The position numbers were made by a program, and so were the translations under genes. 64,000 nucleotides of DNA from Chionoecetes opilio (Eukaryota; Arthropoda; Malacostraca; Decapoda; Majidae). How positions within the stretch are numbered: the stretch's first letter is position 1; each line of letters starts with the position of its first letter. Below are positions 57,100-64,000 of this stretch, piece by piece. The notes beneath the pieces were generated by a model. That model saw only the letters and a list, made by a program, of their open reading frames with translations. It searched no databases and was not told the origin of the DNA. The stretch spans positions 32,548 to 96,547 of the forward strand of contig JACEEZ010018607.1 in the NCBI GenBank assembly GCA_016584305.1. The letters run 5' to 3'.

Positions 57100-57472
57100 A
57101 GGAATTTAAAGAAAAAGAGAGGGGAGAGGAGAGAGAGAGAGAGAGAGAGAGAAAAGGGGAAGAGAGAGAGAGAGAGGGGGAAGAAAAAAATTTAAAAAAA
57201 GGGAAAAAGAGAGAGAAAAAAGGGGAGAAGGGAAGAGAGGAAAAAGAAGAGATAAGGAGAGAGAGAAAAGAGGGGAAAGCGAGAAAAAGGAGGAGAGAAG
57301 AAAGAGAAAAAAATTAAGAGAGAGAGAAAGAGAGAGAGAAGGAGGAGAGAAAAAAGAGAAAAGGAACCCGAGAGAAGAGAAAGGGAGGAGAGAGAAAAGA
57401 GGAGAGATAAAAAAGGAGGAGGGAAAGAAAAGAGAGGAGAGAGAAAGGAAAAGGGGAAGAGAAGAGAGAGAG

Positions 57473-57504
<32 letters not shown>

Positions 57505-57541
57505 AGGGAGAGAGAAGAAAAAAGGAAGAGAAAAGGAAGAG

Positions 57542-57573
<32 letters not shown>

Positions 57574-57785
57574 GGAGAGGAGAGAGAGAGAAGAAAGAGC
57601 GAGGAGGAGAGAGAAGAGAGGATAACAGAAGAGAGAGATAACGAGAGAGAGAAAACGAGAAGAGAAAATAAGCGAGGAGATGAGATAGAGAGAGAGAGGT
57701 AGCGAGAGATAACGAGAGAGATAACGGGAGATAACGAGGAGAAAAACGAGAGAGAGAGAAAAAGAGAGAGAGACAACGAGAGATA
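57100..57785. repeat. GA-rich tract
   Basis: Purine-only (GA)n/AGAGG sequence. The long Ser/Leu-rich minus-strand frame and Glu/Arg-rich plus frames are shadows of it. Confidence 0.95.
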
Positions 57786-58029
57786 TAACTCAGCTAGCGC
57801 TATGTAAGGGATCTATCAAGTTTAAGTCGGGGGAACCATGGCTCCACCACCATGTATGCCTTTTTTTATCCCGTCTGACATCCTCTCCGATCGTGCTGCG
57901 GAAACCCTTCACGTAAGAGAAATAGGGCCCAAGGCACCATTTTTTGTTATAATGAAAACTCTACCCAAAGCTACCCACCTCTCAATGTGAGTAAAAAATT
58001 CACGGGTTTTGCTGAGTCCCTACGCGAAC
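57786..58029. other. Unassigned spacer
   Basis: Mixed-composition DNA without a recognised feature. Confidence 0.4.
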
Positions 58030-60950
58030 ATAAGAGAACTAAAAACATAAAAAAAAAAGGAACTAAAAAGGGGCCCCGCGGGGCCTAAGGGGGTGTTCCT
58101 GTCACCTAACACTACCTACTCCCCCTTTCCCCCCATCCATGAACCTACCCAGCTCCCTTTAAAAGCTCCCAAATGACCCCCGCCAACTCCCTGTCTACGG
58201 GCCCTTTCCCCACTCATTCACCACCCTTTTTGTGAACATTTTTTTTCCCTTTTTCCTTTTTCAAAATCTACGTTTTTCCGTTTAATCCGTTACTTCTTTT
58301 TCTACCCTTTAAAAGCCTAAGAACTTTCCTACCTTCCTTTTTTAAAATCCTTTTTATCCATTAAAAATTTTCTATAAATCCCCCTTACCCCCTGCGTCCT
58401 CGATGAGTGAAATTTTTAAATAACTTCAATCTCCTCTCATAACTAAAGTTCGATCCCTTGTATCTTTTTGGGTCATCCTTCTTGCACTTTTCTAACAACA
58501 CTATATCCATCCTGTAATAGGAGACCCAAAACTAAACTGCATGTCTAGGTGAGGCCTGACTAGAGCCAGATAAAGTTTTAGAATAACTTCCCCTTTCTAC
58601 TTTTAACATTTTCTGGAAAGAATCCTAATACTCTATTAGCTCTATTTCGGGCCTCAATACATTTTTTCCTGGGTCGGAGGTCTGGGCTCCCCCCTCACTC
58701 CAAGATTTTTTTTCACCTTCTGATCTTTTCAGCGATCTTTGCTTAGGGTGTACTTTACCGGGGTTTTTTTTCCAAACATTCTAACGCTACATTTATCAAT
58801 TAATTCCCATCTGCCATCTGACTGCCCACTCGTTTTTATCAAAGTCCCCCTGCAATTGTTTAGTCAGACGTACCCAAAAAATCCTCCCAACTTAGTTCAT
58901 CAGAAAAATTTGTGATATACTGCTAATCCCACTACCCAAGTCTTGATGTAAATCAAAAATAAAATGGCCCAAAACAGACCTTGGGGAATCCCTTGTCACC
59001 ATCCCCATTAAATTTGGAAACCATTAATTTAACCCTTTTTTGCCTATTACGTAGCCAAGTCTGATCCAAAAAAAAGAATTTCCCCATCAAACCATACCTA
59101 ACCTTATTTAAGAGTCGCTCTGTGGTACTTTGTAAAAAATGCCTTACAAAATCCGATATTTTATATATACCCTTATCATTTCTCCCGTCTCAAAACTTCC
59201 TAAAAAAACTCAAAAATTGGTGAGACGACCACCCTTGGTGAATCCTTTTTGAATCTTTGATCAAACTAGTTTATCTAAGTGCTCTTAAGTTTTTTGAAAT
59301 AATAGATTCCAATAATTTACCCACCATGTTTACCACCGACTTACGGGTCGAAAATTTTGACTTAAGTCCTGTCCCCCTTTTAAATAGGGGGGGAAAACTT
59401 TTTCCCTTTCCCCACAAAAAGGGCCATCCCCTATCTCAACCGTTTCCTAAAAATGTGCACTAACACTCACTACCAACCCCTTTTGCATTCCTTTTAATCC
59501 CCTGGTACACTTCTCGGGTCCTGGCGATTTAAATGTTTCTTTTTTTTTCTTACCCTTTTCCCACCTTTTCCCCTAGTTATCACAATATCTTTGGTTTCTC
59601 CTCATAGTTTTCCTTTGAACATCTTTCACTATCGGGTATCGCCCTTGTATCCTCCTCCTTAAAAACACTTAAAAATAATCTTTAGACCCTACCTACCCTC
59701 ATCCGTATTTAAGACCTCACCCTGTCCTGACCTTAAGGGCCCAAACAAATTTCCCTTTCTTTGTTTTTAAACCTGTAGAACCCCTTGGGCCCCTGTTCGC
59801 CTTTCTGTACTTAATCTCATATTTTCTTAGCAACTCGATTTAATTTCTTCACTGTCCTCGCCATCACTTTATACTGTTTTTTGTTTCCAACCCTCCTTTA
59901 AACCCTTTAAAAAAAAATGTTTTTTTTTACTCCAATGTTGTGTTTTAATTGGGGGTCATCCATTTTGGTCACTCTTCGGGACCTTTTTCCCCCTATAAGG
60001 GAATATTTCTTTTCTGTCCGTCAAATTTTATTCCTTCAAAAGGATATAATCACCTCGGTCCGACCTTTTCTTCCCCCTTCTAACCCCTCTAATTTCCCCT
60101 CAGCCCCGACCTCACTTCCCCGTCTAACCGCTCTAATTATCTCCTCACCCCGACCTCACTACCATATCTGACCGGGGGCCCATTACCTCCAGGGGCCTTC
60201 CCAATCTTCATAAATTTGGGCCCTTTTAGCTGCAACGCCTTGTCCTGGGACACTTTCTGCTCCCCATCCCCACCTCTTTTTAATAAAACCCCAGGTGTCT
60301 TTTTAAACCCCCATAATTTGGGTTTCTGAAATTTGGGGATTCGTGCCTATTTCCATTAATTTTCCCAAATTCCCATTTTAAGCAAAACTGATTCAAATGG
60401 GCGCTATTATCTAAAATTTCCCCCCACCTCCACATTTGTAATAAATCGTCTCTATTTGTCAGCAAAAGATCTAGAATAACTCCTCAGTACTCCTTTATTG
60501 CTTGACTTAGGGGTTATCCTGGATTATTTTAACAATTCATCTGCTCGCGCACCTATATTAAATCCCAGTCTATATTCCCAAGATTAAAATAAAACCCCCA
60601 CGCATAATCGTTATATCGCAGGGCCCTTTTTTATTTCTTCCCCCTATAGGAGCGAATCCTCTTACATAATTTGGGGCTATACACTACACCCAAACCCTTT
60701 TCTCATTCCCCCCCTAACCTCTACCAATAGACCTATGCTTCATCTGTTTTTATAACATTGTTAACCAACATGCAATGCATCTCTTGCATAAAACGCAACT
60801 CCTCCTCCTCGTCTGCTACTCTGTCCTTGTGAAATAACTTAAAACAGCTATCTCGATTCCGGCGAATACCCCTTTGACATATCCAAACCCTGTTTTTTGT
60901 TAAGCTATTATTCAAAACCTTACACATTTATTTCCCTAGGAAATCTTCTT
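58030..60950 (-). pseudogene. CR1-type LINE ORF2: endonuclease and reverse transcriptase (heavily damaged)
   Basis: The 3' end (left) has the ACATAAGAG-type repeat. Further right, the minus strand gives SVLGHFIFDLHQDLGSGIS (~58920-58985), close to the RT motif PQGSVLGPLLFLIYINDL, then MVNLLESIISKxL-like and SHQFLSF-like regions (~59200-59300), and LDLLLTNRDDLLQM (~60420-60465) with NSAHLNQFCLKW, typical of the end of a CR1 APE endonuclease (LDLVLTN...GNSDH). The catalytic FADD could not be read cleanly. Frameshifts and homopolymer changes are very dense. Confidence 0.65.
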
Positions 60951-61189
60951 TTTTTAAAAAACTCCTACAGTTTGATAGTAAAACCCTTTAAACAAATCCC
61001 CCTTTTTTTTGTCAATTTTTTCCCTTTTTTTTAAATTAAAAACCCCCCCTCCCCCTTTCTTACGAAACACTTTAGTTCCCTGGCCCTTTTGAAATCCTCC
61101 TAGTGTCGCAAGTTTCCTTTACCCCGCCCCCCTGTCTAAAAACCCCCGGTTCTCTATCTTAAAAAACCTGCTGCTTACCTCCCTTTCAA

Positions 61190-62020
61190 GGTTCAAAAAG
61201 ATCTGAACTCCTTTCCTCGAAAAGTGCACCCCTCCCCGGTAGGGCTGTTATGCCCGAAAAAGAGGTCCCAGCTGTCGACAAAGGCCCCAACCATTGGGGT
61301 TTGCAATGAAAACCAGCCGGCAAATTTACCGCAATAGCCCCCGGAGTACCCCAAGCTCAACAAAGCGTCTTGAAGGGGCACCACACACCACAGGGAACCC
61401 CCCCGTCCCCAACTTTACCCACACTTCCTTCCCCCGTACAATTCCTCACTTTTACACACTCAACATCATTTCCCCCGCGCCAGGGAACGATGGGCTTTTT
61501 TTCCCTTGGTCCGCCATGCACTCAACTATCCCTTTCACTACATAAACCCTTCCCCTTCCCGGGTAAATCACCGACTTCATGCGCATCCCTTCTCTGTCAC
61601 AGAACCCGCTGTCAAGTGTCTAAACCCGACTGTCACCAAAAAACCAAAATTTTCCTTCGGGTAATGATGTATCGTCTACCTCCCTAACCCCGTATCATCC
61701 TCTTGCAGCCCCGAGAGTATGAAAAAGAGTTCGTCCAAAAATGGTCATTGTTTACCTTTTTTCCCCCTGGGGCGGGCCCCCATGATCAATACCCTTTCCA
61801 AACACCAAAACCCGGGGACTTAAGGGACCTTAGTAGTCGATTGAGGGCCATCTCGCTCTGGTACCCCCAAGGACATCACTCGCTTGCCCCTCCCCTCGCT
61901 CCACTTGGGCCTTCACCTCCACCTTTAAAAGAAAGTATCCTATTTCCTGCTTCTTTAAACGCTTTTTAATTCGTTCACTTACTTGCAAAACCCTTTTCAG
62001 GTCTTCGATCGCCCCCATAA
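61190..62020 (-). pseudogene. CR1-type LINE ORF1 with SGNH-esterase-like domain (damaged)
   Basis: The minus strand gives, in order, a helical basic segment DLKRVLQVSERIKKRLKKQE (~61930-61990), then GDSRV (~61637-61623) followed by FCDREGMRMKSVIYPGKG (~61600-61550), and FVDSWDLFFGHNSPTGEG with FRGKEF (~61290-61205). GDS is the nucleophile block of SGNH hydrolases and D.G.HF..KG the usual end block; here the His is not preserved. Some CR1 LINEs carry such an esterase in ORF1. The position just upstream of the ORF2 remnant supports this. Confidence 0.5.
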
Positions 62021-62715
62021 TAGTTTAAGCGCCGCACCACACCCTTCATCCCTCTCCCCGACCCCTTTACCTGCCTTAACCTCAGCTCCTTCACTCCTAC
62101 CCCACTACCACTTCAACCCCAGCACCCAAAACACAACACCCTTCACTCTCCGCCTCCCCAACACTCCCCCCACAGACTAGCCATTCTAATCCCGGAGCTA
62201 AACCCAAAGCACCCTCACTTCAAGGAACATAGGTCGATGGGTTTGCCCCGGACCCAGGTTTTCGTGCGCAAAAGGAACCCTGAAATCTTGGGTTCCGGAA
62301 CTGGTTCTTGAAATGTCGCAAATGGAAGAGGCCTTATGCATTCCTTTGAGAATTCTATAAACCACTAGACACATGGAATCCACTCCCCGACTAATGTTCG
62401 AGTTGCATTATTATCATAAAAATTTGCACACACTTTTAACACTAGGGAAAATTCTTGGGGCTAAATACCTATGAAATGGCTGAGGAAGCACCGAATACTA
62501 TATATAGTGACTGATAAACAGAATCCCGACACGCTTACAGACAAAAGGCGGGGCTGGATTCAGCAAACCTTTACGAGGGAAAACTCTGGTAAATTTCCTG
62601 ACCCCCGCACATGGCAAGACCCTATTCAGCAAAAACTTACGATATTTTAAATATCCTGGTAACCTAGAGTGCTCCCTGTGTTAGTAGCGGCTTACCCGCA
62701 GATTTACCAGAATTT
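62021..62715. other. Unassigned; possibly the LINE 5' region
   Basis: C-rich to ~62180, then mixed. No domain. CAGCAAACCTTTACGAGG near 62566 and CAGCAAAAACTTACGATA near 62626 form a short imperfect direct repeat. Confidence 0.35.
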
Positions 62716-62913
62716 TAGCGGGGAAGGAACACGTCTCTCCTTTCCCTCTCTTTTTCCTCCCCTCCCCCTCTCTCTCTCCCCTTTCCCCCTTCCCCTCTCT
62801 CTCTCTCTCTCTCCCCCTCTCTCTCTCCCCCCCTCTCTTCTCTCTCTTCTCTCTCTCTCTCTTCCCCCCCCCCTTTTTTCCCTTTTTCCCCTTTTTTCTT
62901 TTTCCCCCCCTTC

Positions 62914-62946
<33 letters not shown>

Positions 62947-63297
62947 CTTTCTTTCTTTCTCATCTATATTTTTTCCCCCTCCTTTCCCTTCTCCCTTTCT
63001 CCTCCCACATGAAATATTCCGATAATATCCTACGGGCTATGATTTTGTTATATGTAGGATATATATGTGTGGTCTACAAAAATCTCATACACACCACAAA
63101 AACCACATCTACCCAGTATGGATTTATCGTAATATTTCATCGTGTGGAGGATGAAGCCACAAGAAAGGGAAAAGAGATAGTAATGAAAAAGAAAAAAAAG
63201 GAGAGAGAAAGGGGAAAGAGAAAAGGGGGAGAAGAGAGAGAGGGGAGAGGGGAGGGGAGAGGGGGAAAGAGAAAAAGAGAGAGAGGAAAAAAGAGAG

Positions 63298-63334
<37 letters not shown>

Positions 63335-63491
63335 GGGAGAGAGGGGGAGAGAGAAAAAAAAAAAAAAAAAAAGGAGAAAAGGAGAAAAAAGGGGGAAAAA
63401 AAAAAAAAAAAGAGATAAAGGAGAGGAAAGGGAGAGAGGAGAAGAGAGAGAGAGGAGAGGAGGAGAAGAGAGGGGAGGAAAAAAGAGAGGG

Positions 63492-63529
<38 letters not shown>

Positions 63530-64000
63530 GGGAAAAGGAGAGAGGAGAGGAGAGAGAGAGGAGAAGGGGGAGGAGAGAGAAGAAGAGGGAGAGAGGAGAA
63601 GAGTGAGGGGGGAAAGAGGGGAAAGAGAGAGAGAGAGAGGAGGAATTTGGTATCAATAAGGAAAGAAGAGAAAAGGGGGAAAAGGTATAAGAAAAGATTT
63701 TACCGCCCCCCACATCCTCTCCAAAAAAAAGGAGAAAAAGAAGGGGGGTGGAGAAGGAGAGAGAGAGAGGAAGAGAGGGGAGAGAGAGGAAAGAGGAGGG
63801 GGGAGAGAGAAAAAGAGAGAGAGAGAGAGAGAGAGGGAATTTGGTATAAATATAGGAAAGAAGGAAAGGGAAAAAGGTGATAAAAAAGATTTTACCGCCA
63901 CCCATCCTCTCCAGAGAAGAAAAGGGGGGAAAAAAAGAGAGAAAAGAGAAAAGGAGAAAAGGGAAAGGGAGAAGAGAAGAAAAAGGGAGAGAGGGGAGAG
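62716..64000. repeat. Foldback F3: CT-rich arm, centre, GA-rich arm
   Basis: CT-rich DNA (62730-62960) passes through CCTCCCACATGAAATATTCC (63000) to a centre near 63085 and its mirror ATATTTCATCGTGTGGAGGA (63132), then GA-rich DNA to the window end. The same core words as F1/F2 show it is that family, here without an insert. A ~190-bp unit (GAATTTGGTAT ... GATTTTACCGCC) is directly repeated at ~63648 and ~63837. Long Ser/Leu and Arg/Glu frames are shadows. Confidence 0.75.

Noticed and set aside
57192..57776. 195-residue Ser/Leu-rich minus-strand frame
   Set aside because: Purine-only GA repeat read backwards; no domain and no complex composition.
63048..63905. 285-residue minus-strand frame, the longest in the window
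   Set aside because: CT/GA microsatellite shadow within the foldback arm.

Overview
The window looks like invertebrate, most likely decapod crustacean, repeat-rich nuclear DNA. The sequence signs are: no dense gene order, very abundant CA/GT, CT/GA and TA microsatellites, several eukaryote-only transposon groups nested in one another, tRNA-derived SINEs with pol III B boxes, and TTAGG/TAACC-like tandem arrays. The decapod label is inference from the type of LINE, SINE and Tigger-like repeats; no marker gene is present. I found no intact host gene. Nearly every protein-like signal is a decayed mobile-element gene.

Layout. 1-4.2 kb: LINE-A tail, a truncated 2.2 kb inverted-repeat element with a nested TTAA-flanked MITE, and a Tigger-like MITE. 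4.3-10.4 kb: an RTE-like LINE remnant, then a 5.71 kb element bounded by ~299 bp terminal inverted repeats (TIRs) and carrying one large decayed gene of an uncharacterised, widely dispersed protein family ending in a PIN-like nuclease region. 10.4-18 kb: foldback element with a SINE inside, a THAP exon relic, and three LINE-A copies, one almost full length. 18-19.3 kb: Gypsy LTR end and gag remnant. 20.7-24.3 kb: two MITEs and a 2.2 kb, ~85-copy 26-bp minisatellite. 24.4-28.3 kb: a CT/GA foldback element split by a LINE-A copy that is itself split by a solo LTR with a TTTA duplication. 28.4-30.7 kb: piggyBac-type MITE and a Penelope-like element with RT and GIY-YIG endonuclease.

30.7-42 kb: a chain of DNA transposons: a Tigger-type element keeping only its DNA-binding domain, a second Tigger-type MITE that has picked up and duplicated an RT tail, a hAT-like element with a 2.2 kb decayed transposase-like gene, more Tigger-like MITEs, and the second copy of the 2.5 kb element seen at the left edge. 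43.5-49.5 kb: nested MITEs, including one 0.5 kb element broken twice by larger insertions. 50-64 kb: hAT-type MITEs, paired TTAA MITEs, minisatellite, LINE-A, and a long CR1-type LINE (SGNH-esterase-type ORF1, endonuclease-RT ORF2), ending in GA/CT-rich foldback DNA.

The genes do not form an operon or pathway; the window is best read as a stratigraphy of transposon insertions. Frameshifts occur every 50-200 bp in almost all coding remnants and homopolymer-like changes grow more common after ~50 kb, so some 'decay' may be sequencing or assembly error. The feature most worth following is the 4665-10374 element.
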